Shown: one piece after another, positions 1 to 7,549 of the stretch
Position numbering within the stretch: the stretch's first letter is position 1
Layout: each line of letters begins with the position of its first letter
Source of the DNA: an uncultured Ruminococcus sp.
GTDB taxonomy: Bacteria; Bacillota; Clostridia; Oscillospirales; Ruminococcaceae
Direction of reading: 5' to 3'
DNA: 64,000 bases
Assembly (NCBI GenBank): GCA_900545345.1
Contig: UQYQ01000009.1
Location: forward strand, 1 to 64,000
Program-made: the position numbers and the translations under genes
Notes under the pieces: model-generated
Database searches by the model: none
What the model was told of the DNA's origin: nothing
What the model saw: the letters and a program-made list of their open reading frames with translations, nothing else

Positions 1-261
1 ATTATTCCCGAAACAGTCGGACAATACACAGGATTAAAAGACAAAAACGGAAAGAAGATTTTTGAGGGGGATATTGTAAAGGCAAAGGAAAATAGAACGA
101 ACGATATAGCGACTATTAGCTTTGAAAACGGAGGTTTTATAATACATCCTCATTCTGGAAAAATTCTTGAACGTACATTGTGGGAATATTGGTATAACGA
201 TTGGGATTTGGAAGTCATAGGTAACATCCACGACAATCCCGAACTACTGGAGGCGGAATAA
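1..261 (+). CDS. YopX-family phage protein, 5'-truncated by the window edge
   Basis: This reading frame is open from base 1 and ends at TAA 259-261, so the start codon lies outside the window. The visible 86 residues include TVGQYTGLKDKNGKKIFEGD near the start and a C-terminal EVIGNIHDNPELL motif. Both are typical of YopX proteins, small beta-rich proteins of unknown molecular role found in the early or middle accessory regions of Firmicutes prophages. It abuts the next gene (TAA then ATG at 262), which implies one operon of small accessory genes. The family call rests on recognised motifs; no function is inferred. Confidence 0.85.
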   Translation: MIPETVGQYTGLKDKNGKKIFEGDIVKAKENRTNDIATISFENGGFIIHPHSGKILERTLWEYWYNDWDLEVIGNIHDNPELLEAE

Positions 262-543
262 ATGGCTAAAAAGAAATATGTTCATGCTGCTTTGTTGCGA
301 AGAAGAGTTTATAATTGCTTGAAAGATTTTCCGTGTGAATATACAAAAGAAGATGTATTAAGTTGCATTGATAGGGTTCCTGCCGCAGATGTTGAGCCTG
401 TGAGGCATGGGAAGTGGATAAAGACAACAGACCCTAATACAGCTTATACATGTAGTCGTTGTGATAATTGGTTTTTATGTGACACAGATATTGACTTTAA
501 TTACTGCCCTAACTGCGGGGCTAAGATGGATGAGGAGGACTAA
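262..543 (+). CDS. Zinc-ribbon phage accessory protein (93 aa)
   Basis: A small protein with a basic N-terminus, a middle segment (VPAADVEPVRHGKW) that recurs in many clostridial prophage proteins, and a C-terminal zinc ribbon made of CSRC and CPNC knuckles about 23 residues apart. The ribbon should bind one zinc ion. No enzyme motif is visible. The start directly follows the YopX-like stop, and the next gene begins 4 bp after its own stop, so it belongs to the same accessory operon. The architecture is common in prophages but its role is unknown. Confidence 0.8.
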   Translation: MAKKKYVHAALLRRRVYNCLKDFPCEYTKEDVLSCIDRVPAADVEPVRHGKWIKTTDPNTAYTCSRCDNWFLCDTDIDFNYCPNCGAKMDEED

Positions 544-547
544 ATAA

Positions 548-760
548 ATGAAAGTAACAATAACTAGAGAAACAGCTGAAAGAAATATAAAAAGTACTAT
601 TGCCGGATACAAAAATGATGTTTGTGAATTTAATGAGGGCCTTGTGGTGGGATTTCTCGTAACATATTATCAAGCAGGATTATTTACACAAGATGAGGTC
701 AATCAAATATTATCTGATAATGGCTTTGATACTATAGATTTTAACGAACAGGAGGACTAA
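548..760 (+). CDS. Small acidic phage protein of unknown function (70 aa)
   Basis: A 70-residue protein with an acidic C-terminus, preceded by a good ribosome-binding site (GAGGAGG at 532-538, within the end of the preceding gene). The residues suggest one or two short helices (EGLVVGFLVTYYQ, DEVNQILSDN). I do not recognise a family. It is tightly packed between two zinc-ribbon genes with gaps of 4 and 2 bp, so co-transcription with them is likely. Confidence 0.65.
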   Translation: MKVTITRETAERNIKSTIAGYKNDVCEFNEGLVVGFLVTYYQAGLFTQDEVNQILSDNGFDTIDFNEQED

Positions 761-762
761 AA

Positions 763-957
763 ATGAACGCTAAGAAATGTGATAGGTGTGGGGAATTTTA
801 TGAGATGTATATTCAAGATGAGAAAATACCGCAAAATTACCATTTGACAATACATAATGATTTAGTCGATATTGGCGACGATTTAAACTGCGAAGATTAT
901 GATATTTGCCCTGAGTGTACGACTGCATTGCAGAAGTGGCTAGAAAAAAGGAGATAA
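763..957 (+). CDS. Zinc-ribbon phage protein (64 aa)
   Basis: A small protein with CDRC near the N-terminus and CPEC near residue 50, followed by a short helix ending in LQKWLEKRR. The paired CxxC knuckles form a split zinc ribbon often seen in small prophage proteins with the pattern KKCDRCG...YDICPECT. The middle is acidic. It follows the preceding stop by 2 bp and has an AGGAGG site. Role unknown; nucleic-acid or protein binding through the ribbon is only a guess. Confidence 0.75.
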   Translation: MNAKKCDRCGEFYEMYIQDEKIPQNYHLTIHNDLVDIGDDLNCEDYDICPECTTALQKWLEKRR

Positions 958-962
958 GATAA

Positions 963-1043
963 ATGAATGATAAATCACTATTTGAATTATTTATGGAATG
1001 TCAAGATGCAAAAAAACAGGAGAAACAAGATGGCTGTCAATAA
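963..1043 (+). CDS. Possible 26-residue peptide overlapping the next gene
   Basis: ATG 963 follows a clear GGAG site (950-953) and opens a 26-codon frame beginning MNDKSLFELFMECQD and ending at TAA 1041-1043. The stop overlaps the start of the next gene (ATG 1030) by 14 bases, an arrangement that would allow translational coupling. I recognise no family. It is listed because the ribosome-binding site fits this ATG better than the longer alternative start at 967. Confidence is limited by its length. Confidence 0.4.
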   Translation: MNDKSLFELFMECQDAKKQEKQDGCQ

Positions 1044-1536
1044 CAATTACATATCAATTAACGGTAAGAAAATACCACTAACCAATGAACAGGTGGAGCA
1101 GATTAAAAACTTAGGAATTACAAAGGATAATCCGTTTGAGCGGGTGAAAAATGGAGACTCTTATTATTATATTGATTTTGACGGCAAGGTTGAAACAATC
1201 AAGAGCCTTAATACTACTTTTAGTAATAATTGTTTCGACACCGCCAATTATTGCACCGACAGAAAACTCATGGAGCAAAGAGCATTGCATGAAATACTTA
1301 ACAGACTATTATGGCGGTTTAGTATGACGCATGGCGGAGATGAGATTGATTGGAGCAAACTCACCGACAAATTTTATATTTATTTTGATTATACTACCTC
1401 AAAATATAAGATAGTAGCTAGTCACAAATTTAGAAGTTTTTCGGAAGTTTATTTTAAGGATGAAAAGACTGCCAAACAAGCAATCGACGAAATAATAAAA
1501 CCGTTTATGAAACAGCATCCTGAGTTTGTGTGGTAG
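1030..1536 (+). CDS. Phage protein of unknown function (168 aa)
   Basis: The start is placed at ATG 1030, preceded by AGGAG (1019-1023). A longer frame from 967 exists but reads through the ribosome-binding site and low-quality residues. The protein begins MAVNNNYISINGKKIPLT and has beta-rich segments (DSYYYIDFDGKVETI, DKFYIYFDYTTSKYKIV) around a helical middle. Proteins of this kind recur in the middle regions of clostridial prophages without a known role. It lies in the accessory operon between small genes. Confidence 0.7.
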   Translation: MAVNNNYISINGKKIPLTNEQVEQIKNLGITKDNPFERVKNGDSYYYIDFDGKVETIKSLNTTFSNNCFDTANYCTDRKLMEQRALHEILNRLLWRFSMTHGGDEIDWSKLTDKFYIYFDYTTSKYKIVASHKFRSFSEVYFKDEKTAKQAIDEIIKPFMKQHPEFVW

Positions 1537-1549
1537 GAGGTTTTATGAC

Positions 1550-1741
1550 ATGAGCAGAGATGATTTTTTAGTAGTGTTTAAAGATGGCACTAGAGCAGTA
1601 ATCAGAAATATATCCAACTATGCAATGGACAAAGAAAATAAATTTGTAAAGGTTACAAAAAACGATCAGAATAGTTTTTTTAATTTTGATGAAATAAGAT
1701 ATTGTGGAACCGAGTGGGAGTTGGATAACAAGGGATATTAG
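1550..1741 (+). CDS. Small phage protein of unknown function (63 aa)
   Basis: The start at ATG 1550 follows AGGAGG at 1535-1540 with 9-bp spacing; the frame can be extended to a TTG at 1526 but that codon precedes the ribosome-binding site. The product (MSRDDFLVVFKDGTRAV...) looks like a small beta-sheet domain with aromatic residues (SFFNFDEIRYCG). No family is recognised. It sits 13 bp after the previous gene and 13 bp before the next. Confidence 0.6.
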   Translation: MSRDDFLVVFKDGTRAVIRNISNYAMDKENKFVKVTKNDQNSFFNFDEIRYCGTEWELDNKGY

Positions 1742-1754
1742 AAAAGGAGAAATA

Positions 1755-1904
1755 ATGAAAAAAACACTTTACATAAAACGAGTATTTTACAGAAAACGAG
1801 CATTAATTATATTTAAAAAAGCAAAACTCGGTATATATAGTCCATCATTAAAACGTAGAGTTAAAATATCAGATATTTGGAAAACACCTAATTATCTAGG
1901 CTAA
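1755..1904 (+). CDS. Small very basic phage protein (49 aa)
   Basis: Start chosen at ATG 1755 after AAGGAGA (1744-1750); a longer in-frame extension to 1704 runs back inside the previous gene. The 49 residues are rich in Lys and Arg (MKKTLYIKRVFYRKRALIIF), which suggests nucleic-acid contact or simply a small toxic or regulatory peptide. No family is recognised. Coding status is plausible from the ribosome-binding site and its operon position but not proven. Confidence 0.45.
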   Translation: MKKTLYIKRVFYRKRALIIFKKAKLGIYSPSLKRRVKISDIWKTPNYLG

Positions 1905-1948
1905 ACATAAAAAATCAGAAATAAACGGAATTTTAGAAAGGAGCAAAC

Positions 1949-2326
1949 ATGACGATAGAGCGTCTTAGCAGATATCGCACTATATGCGTAGAATTGAAAG
2001 AAATAAAATCAGAATTAAGAGAACTTGAATCCATTGATGCTGTTCAGACCGCTTCAAAGTTTCCATATAGCAAGCATACTGTTCCTGTGTACGGACTTCC
2101 GCCAGGTAGTGACATAAAAAAGCTAAGACAGCAGGAAGCTTCTTTGAAGTTTGAGAAGCGAAATATTGAAATTTTTGTGGACAGCATTGAAGATAAAAAA
2201 GTGAAATTAATTATCAAATTGAGATACATAAAAGGACTTAGTTGGATTCAAACAGGATTTAAAGTTGGATTATCCGCTGATGCTTGCAGAATGAAAATCA
2301 AAAGATATTTTAATTTAAAAAAATAA
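1949..2326 (+). CDS. ArpU/RinA-like phage late transcription regulator (125 aa)
   Basis: The product has an N-terminal coiled coil (ELKEIKSELRELESI), a variable middle and a C-terminal helix-turn-helix resembling sigma-70 region 4 (IKLRYIKGLSWIQTGFKVG...DACRMKIKRYF). This layout and its place just upstream of the small terminase gene match the ArpU/RinA/DUF1492 group of late-gene activators in Firmicutes phages. It is inferred to switch on the packaging and virion operon from the promoter at 2351-2385. AAAGGAG at 1937-1943 sets the start. Confidence 0.75.
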   Translation: MTIERLSRYRTICVELKEIKSELRELESIDAVQTASKFPYSKHTVPVYGLPPGSDIKKLRQQEASLKFEKRNIEIFVDSIEDKKVKLIIKLRYIKGLSWIQTGFKVGLSADACRMKIKRYFNLKK

Positions 2327-2350
2327 TTAAAATTTTTAGATTTTTTCAAA

Positions 2351-2385
2351 TTTGTTCGTTTTGTTCGTTTTAGGTATGTTATAAT
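2351..2385 (+). promoter_or_regulatory. Candidate late promoter with tandem upstream repeats
   Basis: TGTTATAAT at 2377-2385 is an extended -10 element. Two copies of TTTGTTCG (2351-2358 and 2360-2367) repeat with a 9-bp period where a -35 region and an activator would bind; no good consensus -35 is present. The position between the late-regulator gene and the tRNA/terminase genes fits an activator-dependent late promoter. Confidence 0.5.
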
Positions 2386-2441
2386 TTAAACTGAGGAAAG
2401 TGTAAATCCACATATTTCACACCTCAAATTTTGAAAAGCTA

Positions 2442-2470
2442 GCGGTCTATTCAGTTGACAGATAGACCGC
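2442..2470 (+). other. Strong hairpin upstream of the tRNA
   Basis: Perfect 9-bp inverted repeat GCGGTCTAT / ATAGACCGC with an 11-base loop. It lacks a following T-tract, so it is probably not a terminator; it may mark the 5' processing boundary of the adjacent tRNA transcript. The 2327-2662 gap therefore holds the promoter, this hairpin, the tRNA and a terminator-like stem. Confidence 0.5.
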
Positions 2471-2475
2471 AACAT

Positions 2476-2551
2476 TGCAGAATAGAGCAGCGGTCAGCTC
2501 GCCTGCCTCATAAGCAGGAGGTCACAGGTTCAAATCCTGTTTCTGCAACCA
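2476..2551 (+). tRNA. Phage tRNA-Met (anticodon CAU)
   Basis: A full cloverleaf can be drawn over 76 bases with encoded CCA: acceptor TGCAGAA/TTCTGCA, D-arm GAGC/GCTC, anticodon stem CCTGC/GCAGG with loop CTCATAA (anticodon CAT), T-arm ACAGG/CCTGT with TTCAAAT loop. The anticodon stem lacks the GGG/CCC pairs of initiator tRNA and position 1-72 is paired, so it is an elongator Met tRNA, or an Ile tRNA if C34 is modified to lysidine. It lies inside the phage late region just before the terminase genes. Confidence 0.9.
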
Positions 2552-2597
2552 CCTTGCAAGAGCAAGTGTAATTTCATTTTTATCTTTCTTTCGTTGT

Positions 2598-2640
2598 ATA
2601 TCGTCTGAGTATTCGCACTGCTCAGGCGATATTATTTTAT
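2598..2640 (+). terminator. Terminator-like stem-loop after the tRNA
   Basis: Twelve-base inverted repeat ATATCGTCTGAG / CTCAGGCGATAT (one G-U pair) with an 11-base loop, followed by TATTTTATTTG. It could end or attenuate the tRNA transcript just before the small terminase gene at 2663. Confidence 0.6.
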
Positions 2641-2662
2641 TTGTAAAGAGGTGAACATAAGT

Positions 2663-3037
2663 GTGGCTAAAGGCAAATATCAAAAGTGGCTAGAACCTGA
2701 GGGGCTTACTTTGCTTACAGGTTGGGCAAGAAACGGTTTGACAGATGAACAGATAGCTCACAACATGGGAATTAATAAAGCCACTCTTTATGATTGGATT
2801 AAGAAGTATCCCGACATTTCCGACTCCCTAAAAGGGGGAAAAGAAGTCGTTGACATACAAGTTGAAAATGCCTTATTAAAAAATGCATTGAGTGGTAATA
2901 TAACAGCACAAATATTTTGGCTTAAAAACCGCCGTCCTGATAAGTGGAGAGATAAAGTACAAGAAGATAACAACGCTACACTTAAAAAGCTAGACGATAT
3001 TCTACAGGAGATTAAAAACGATGCCATACACGAATAA
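2663..3037 (+). CDS. Terminase small subunit, module 1
   Basis: The small terminase subunit recognises the phage packaging site and recruits the large subunit. The N-terminal third carries a helix-turn-helix (GLTDEQIAHNMGINKATLYD), followed by a helical oligomerisation region and NRRPDKWRDK, a hallmark of this family. The start is placed at GTG 2663, with GAGGTG at 2648-2653 and the typical N-terminus MAKGKYQKW; an in-frame GTG at 2651 overlaps that ribosome-binding site. Its end overlaps the large terminase start by 17 bases, so the two are co-translated. Length is about 124 residues, usual for the family. Confidence 0.9.
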   Translation: MAKGKYQKWLEPEGLTLLTGWARNGLTDEQIAHNMGINKATLYDWIKKYPDISDSLKGGKEVVDIQVENALLKNALSGNITAQIFWLKNRRPDKWRDKVQEDNNATLKKLDDILQEIKNDAIHE

Positions 3038-4268
3038 GCAAAAAGAATATATAGCAAACGCTAATCACCGTTGGAATTTTAAGACGGGTGCTGTGCGTTC
3101 GGGAAAGTCTTATGTCGATGTCACAGCAGTTATACCAATGCGGATTAGAGAGCGTATAGGAAAAGACGGCTTAGTTTTTATTATTGGCGTATCAAAAGAA
3201 ACAATAGAGCGAAATGTATTACAGCCAATGCGGGAACGCTACGGAAAATCAATAGTCGGTGAAATTAACAATCGCAACATAGCTCATGTATGCGGCGAAG
3301 ATGTCTATTGCTTGGGTGCCGAAAAGGTCTCACAAGTCGCAAAAATTCAAGGTGCATCGGCAAAGTATGTTTACGGTGACGAGGTTGCAAAGTGGCATAA
3401 AGATGTCTTTAGTATGCTTAAATCAAGACTTGACAAACCGTATTCCTGCTTTGACGGTTCTCTTAATCCCGAATACCCAGACCACTGGCTTAAAAAGTTT
3501 TTAGACCAAAAAGACATAGATATTTACTGTCAAAAGTATACGATTTTTGATAACAGCTCATTAAGTCAATCATTTATCGATAATCTATGCAAGGAGTATC
3601 AAGGCACTATTTTTTATGACCGCCTTATACTCGGCGAATGGGTGCGTGCAGAGGGAGCAATATATAAAGTTTTTATAGACAACAAAGACGACTACATAAT
3701 ATCAAAAAATAAAATACTGCTAGATAAAAATGACAAAGACAAAAAAATAAAGATAGAGCATATTAATATCGGCGTTGACTTTGGCGGAAACAAATCGCAG
3801 CACGCATTTGTAGCAACTGGCTTTGATATAAACAAAAAGTATGTATATGTTTTAAAATCTCAATCTATTAATGCAAAAGGTACAAGTGTCGAAGATATAA
3901 GAAAAGCATTTACGAAATTTGCTGACGAAATAAAAGACACTTACGGTTTTGTTGATAATGTGTACTGTGATAACGCAGAACAAGCAATTATTAATGAGTT
4001 CCGTAATAAAACAGATTATAAAATACGCAACTCAGTTAAAAACGAAATAATCGATAGAATACGGTGTGAGGATGTGCTAATATCTTCCCGCCGTTTATTT
4101 ATACTCGAAAATGAAAACGAAGCTCTCATCAGCGGACTGTTAAATGCAGTATGGGACGATAAACAGCTTAATGATGTCAGACTGGACGACGGCACAAGTA
4201 ATATTGACATTCTGGATGCGTTTGAATACTCATTTGAGCCATATATCAAGAGACTTTTAAGGAGGTAG
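3021..4268 (+). CDS. Terminase large subunit, module 1 (PBSX type)
   Basis: The packaging ATPase and nuclease of the siphovirus module. The N-terminal ATPase has a Walker A of the form GAVRSGKS at residues 23-30 and a Walker B region KYVYGDEV near residues 115-122. The C-terminal RNase H-like nuclease begins around residue 247 with GVDFGG, supplying a metal-binding Asp. At 415 residues the length is normal for PBSX/Xtm-type terminases. It overlaps the small subunit gene and is followed by the portal gene after 6 bp. It is unrelated in sequence to the second large terminase at 21676. Confidence 0.93.
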   Translation: MPYTNKQKEYIANANHRWNFKTGAVRSGKSYVDVTAVIPMRIRERIGKDGLVFIIGVSKETIERNVLQPMRERYGKSIVGEINNRNIAHVCGEDVYCLGAEKVSQVAKIQGASAKYVYGDEVAKWHKDVFSMLKSRLDKPYSCFDGSLNPEYPDHWLKKFLDQKDIDIYCQKYTIFDNSSLSQSFIDNLCKEYQGTIFYDRLILGEWVRAEGAIYKVFIDNKDDYIISKNKILLDKNDKDKKIKIEHINIGVDFGGNKSQHAFVATGFDINKKYVYVLKSQSINAKGTSVEDIRKAFTKFADEIKDTYGFVDNVYCDNAEQAIINEFRNKTDYKIRNSVKNEIIDRIRCEDVLISSRRLFILENENEALISGLLNAVWDDKQLNDVRLDDGTSNIDILDAFEYSFEPYIKRLLRR

Positions 4269-4274
4269 TGAAGC

Positions 4275-5597
4275 GTGTTTGAAGATATAAAAAGTATAAT
4301 TTTCAAACTTTTTGGTATAAAAGTCAAACAAAGTAAAAAGGATATTGCCGAAGCAAAAGAACAGACACAAGATTACCAAGATACAGCGACTGAAAACATA
4401 ACCGCTATATTTGCTAACAGTTTAAGCACTCTTGCTTTTTCGGACAGCAGTATATCAATAGCAAATAATGATACAGTGACAAAAAGAACAGAGCTGTTAA
4501 ACAGCATAATGCAAGATTTTTGGGCTAATATAAAGCAAAACATAGCTATAGGCAACGGCTGCGGAATGATTGTATCTATCCCCTATTGTGTAAACGGCAG
4601 ACTGTATATTGACAACATAAGCAAGGACAGAATTTTTATATCGGGTATGCAAGGCAAAGATATAACAAAACTCACAGCAATAGCAGCTATAAGGCGTACA
4701 GACAACGGTATAAAATATATGCGTTGGACAGATTACAGCATAGATAACGGTGTATATACAATAAGGCAAAAAGCTACGAAAAACAATGAGCCTTGTCCGC
4801 TATCCGAAATTGAGGATTGGGCTAAAATACTACCGGAAATGCATATTGCCAATGTTGACAGATTGCCAATTGGTATATATAAATGCCCTGCATCGAGCCG
4901 AAGGCCTGATAAAACGGACGGTGTGCCCATTACTTACGGCTGTCAAAAGACAATAGAACGTATACACGCCTGCTTAGAAAGTTTAGACAAAGAATACAAA
5001 AACAAAGAAGCGAAAGTATTTGCCGATTCCAGTCTTTTTGATGAAAACGACAAGATAGATAAAACTTTGTTTAAGCAATTTACTGTTGACAGTCCGCTAA
5101 ACGCTAAAACATTTTTTGAGATATTCGACCCTGCATTTAGAGATACAAGCTATTATAACAGATTAGAACATCTGTTCGCACAGATAGAAAAAGAAGTCGG
5201 AACAAGCAGAGGTATACTCACTGACTTAAATGTCACCAACGGTGCAACAGCAACAGAAATCAAGCGAGCTACTTATCAGACCTTTAGCTTGTGTGATGAT
5301 ATACACAAAAACACAGAAAAGTATATTGACGGTCTTGTGTATGGATTAAATGTACTGGCTAATCACTTTAACTTAACGCCTGAAAGCGACTATCAGATAA
5401 AATATGACTGGTCGTACTCGATGCTCGAAGATACTCAAAACACATTTAATCAACTTATACAGGGTAAATCTCTCAGTGCAATAGAAACCGCTGAAATCAG
5501 ACAGTTCATAACCGATGAAGATTACGAGACGGCAAAAGCTAAAGTTGACGAGATAAAGAAAAACGAACCTAGCATGAACGACTTAATCGGTGATTAA
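4275..5597 (+). CDS. Portal protein, SPP1 gp6-like, module 1
   Basis: Forms the dodecameric ring through which DNA enters and leaves the head. The start is GTG 4275 with GGAGGT at 4261-4266. The 440-residue product has the mixed alpha/beta stem region (NIAIGNGCGMIVSIPYCVNGRL) and a C-terminal segment with EVGTSRGILTDLNVTNGATATEIK, typical of Gram-positive siphovirus portals. It is placed directly after the large terminase and before the MuF-type head protein, the canonical order. Confidence 0.88.
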   Translation: MFEDIKSIIFKLFGIKVKQSKKDIAEAKEQTQDYQDTATENITAIFANSLSTLAFSDSSISIANNDTVTKRTELLNSIMQDFWANIKQNIAIGNGCGMIVSIPYCVNGRLYIDNISKDRIFISGMQGKDITKLTAIAAIRRTDNGIKYMRWTDYSIDNGVYTIRQKATKNNEPCPLSEIEDWAKILPEMHIANVDRLPIGIYKCPASSRRPDKTDGVPITYGCQKTIERIHACLESLDKEYKNKEAKVFADSSLFDENDKIDKTLFKQFTVDSPLNAKTFFEIFDPAFRDTSYYNRLEHLFAQIEKEVGTSRGILTDLNVTNGATATEIKRATYQTFSLCDDIHKNTEKYIDGLVYGLNVLANHFNLTPESDYQIKYDWSYSMLEDTQNTFNQLIQGKSLSAIETAEIRQFITDEDYETAKAKVDEIKKNEPSMNDLIGD

Positions 5598-5599
5598 CA

Positions 5600-7123
5600 A
5601 TGTTAAATGAAAAACAGCTTGAGGCGTTGCCAGAGAGAATAAATTTAAGGCTAAGACAAGTCAATGAATTAGCCTTACAAAAGATTGGTGAACGAATAAA
5701 AAAAATCGGCGAAATGAAGCCGTCAGATGTGCACAAAGCAAAACAGCTTATGACATACGGAAGCGGTTATGATGAAATAGTAAGCAAACTTACAGAGGTC
5801 AGCAAAAAGAACGAGCAAGACATTTACGGCATATTTGATGTTATAGCAAATGATAATTCGTTGCAGGCTGAGGAACTTGCAAAAGCAAAGCAAATAAGTT
5901 TTAAGTCTTACAAAGATAATGAACAGCTTAAACAGTTTGTAAACGCTATGGCAAAGCAAACAGCCGATACATACCGAAATATGACTAATACAATAGCTTT
6001 TATGAGGCGTGACGAGGACGGTAAGCGTGTACTCACTTCCCTATCAAAAACCTATCAAGACATCACAGACAAAGCCGTAACAGCAGTTGCAACAGGCGTT
6101 GAAGATTATCAATCAGCTATGAGACAAGTTATAAAAGACTTAGCCGACAGCGGATTGAGAACTAAATATCAGCCTTTAAAAGGCAGTGCAGGAAAGACGG
6201 TTGATTATGCAAGCGGTTATTCTCGCAGGCTTGATACTGCTGTGAGACAAAATATATTGTGGGGTGTTAAAGAGTGCAATCAAAATATGTCTGATATGCT
6301 AGGCGAAGAATTAGGGGCTAACGGTTACGAAATCAGTTACCACTCCAATCCCCGACCGACACATGAAGAAATGGGCGGCAGACAATACGCTATAGGTAAC
6401 GGCAGAAAGATAAACGGAAAGTATTATCCGCCGTTCAGCAGTGTCGAGGGGTTACTTAGTGATTACGGTTGTCTGCACTTTAAATTCCCTATTATTTTAG
6501 GTGTTTCTGTTCCTGCTTATTCCAACCAAGAGCTTAAAGCGATGAAAGAGCAAAGCAAGCAAAAAGTTATGTTCGAGGGCAAAGAATACACAATGTATGA
6601 GTGCAAGCAAATGCAAAGACAACTCGAAACCGCTGCACGCCACGCAAAAGACAGACAAATAATAGCTACGGCTTCAGGTGATGATGTTTTAAGACGACTA
6701 GAGCAGGAAAGAATAAACGCAATAACGCATAAATATAAACAGCTTTCCGATGCTTCAGGACTGCCTACCAAAATGGAGCGTATGTCAGTACCAAAGTATC
6801 GTAGAGTTAAAACAAATGCTGAAAAATATACAAATCAGCTAAAGAATACTGTTACTTCAAATGGCATAAAGATAACAGAAGTTTCAAAGCATTTACCTTC
6901 ACAAGCTTATAAGCGTAATGCAAATATGAATAAAATATATGATGCCTTGACAAACACATTAAAAACTAATAAGATAAAAACAGATGAATTTGGCAGAAGA
7001 AGTCAACAATTTATAGGTGAATATGTAACCGTTGTAGTTAATCCTGATACTGGCAAAATATCTACTATATGGCGAACAGCAAGCAAAAAAGCAGAAAAGC
7101 TAAAGAAAGCGAGAGAGAAATGA
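5600..7123 (+). CDS. MuF-type minor head protein with C-terminal toxin-like domain
   Basis: The first ~330 residues match phage minor capsid protein 2 (MuF-like), which sits on or in the capsid near the portal; the segment HSNPRPTHEEMGGRQYA with downstream DYGCLHFKFP is characteristic. After a helical linker the last ~100 residues (about 407-507) form a separate small domain with VSKHLPSQAYKRN and VTVVVNPDTGKISTIW. That pattern resembles the BECR nuclease fold (barnase/EndoU/colicin E5-D/RelE) often fused to MuF proteins in temperate phages. The stop overlaps the start of a small acidic gene in an ATGA junction, as expected of a toxin-immunity pair. The toxin fold is inferred from pattern only. 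Confidence 0.8.
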   Translation: MLNEKQLEALPERINLRLRQVNELALQKIGERIKKIGEMKPSDVHKAKQLMTYGSGYDEIVSKLTEVSKKNEQDIYGIFDVIANDNSLQAEELAKAKQISFKSYKDNEQLKQFVNAMAKQTADTYRNMTNTIAFMRRDEDGKRVLTSLSKTYQDITDKAVTAVATGVEDYQSAMRQVIKDLADSGLRTKYQPLKGSAGKTVDYASGYSRRLDTAVRQNILWGVKECNQNMSDMLGEELGANGYEISYHSNPRPTHEEMGGRQYAIGNGRKINGKYYPPFSSVEGLLSDYGCLHFKFPIILGVSVPAYSNQELKAMKEQSKQKVMFEGKEYTMYECKQMQRQLETAARHAKDRQIIATASGDDVLRRLEQERINAITHKYKQLSDASGLPTKMERMSVPKYRRVKTNAEKYTNQLKNTVTSNGIKITEVSKHLPSQAYKRNANMNKIYDALTNTLKTNKIKTDEFGRRSQQFIGEYVTVVVNPDTGKISTIWRTASKKAEKLKKAREK

Positions 7124-7344
7124 AACTTAAATTCAATGAAAAACAAAAAAAGCTGTTAAAAAAGATAGTTCCTCATATTGATGTTGAAAAGGATTTAACA
7201 GATGATGAAATCATAGAAATAGGAGACGAAACAGGCGATTATTTAACTCTCCATTGCTTAGGTAAAGATTATGAGCCGAACAAAGAAGGTTGGACATGTC
7301 ACGACATACTAGACGAAATTTACGAACAAACAAAAGAGGATTAA
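7120..7344 (+). CDS. Small acidic protein, candidate immunity to the MuF toxin domain
   Basis: Start at ATG 7120, overlapping the TGA of the MuF gene; a longer in-frame start at 7069 would read antiparallel to sense within the MuF tail and lacks a ribosome-binding site. The 74-residue product has a basic N-terminus and a strongly acidic remainder (DLTDDEIIEIGDETGDYLTLH, ...DEIYEQTKED). Size, charge and overlap with a predicted nuclease domain fit an immunity protein. I recognise no named immunity family, so the role is inferred from position. Two terminators follow immediately. Confidence 0.6.
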   Translation: MKLKFNEKQKKLLKKIVPHIDVEKDLTDDEIIEIGDETGDYLTLHCLGKDYEPNKEGWTCHDILDEIYEQTKED

Positions 7345-7363
7345 TAAACATTTTTCTATAAAC

Positions 7364-7394
7364 AAGCACTTAGATTTTATCTAGGTGCTTTTAT
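7364..7394 (+). terminator. Rho-independent terminator
   Basis: Eleven-bp stem AAGCACTTAGA / TCTAGGTGCTT with a short loop, followed by TTATTATG. It lies 20 bp after the small acidic gene and separates it from the scaffold/capsid genes. Confidence 0.75.
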
Positions 7395-7421
7395 TATGTC
7401 AAAATTCAATAGTTAATTTAA

Positions 7422-7456
7422 GCCTTTTGCAGTCAACTGCAAAGGGTTTTTATTAT
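7422..7456 (+). terminator. Second rho-independent terminator
   Basis: Stem GCCTTTTGCAGT / ACTGCAAAGGGT with a very short loop and a following TTTTTATT run. Together with the terminator at 7364 it makes a strong transcription break before the scaffold gene. The 7345-7549 gap otherwise shows no gene. Confidence 0.7.
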
Positions 7457-7549
7457 ACAAAAATCAGTCAGATGATTAGACTTAAAACAGTCAGGCACAG
7501 GTGGACGGACACACACCTAAAACAGACCTAAGTGCAGAAAGGAGTTTTC

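Noticed and set aside
2442..2470. Hairpin before the tRNA as a terminator
   Set aside because: No T-tract follows the stem, and it lies between the candidate promoter and the tRNA it would need to express.
2476..2551. tRNA-Met as the prophage attachment site
   Set aside because: The tRNA lies inside the phage late region with virion genes on one side and accessory phage genes on the other; no duplicated 3' end is seen at the right junction.
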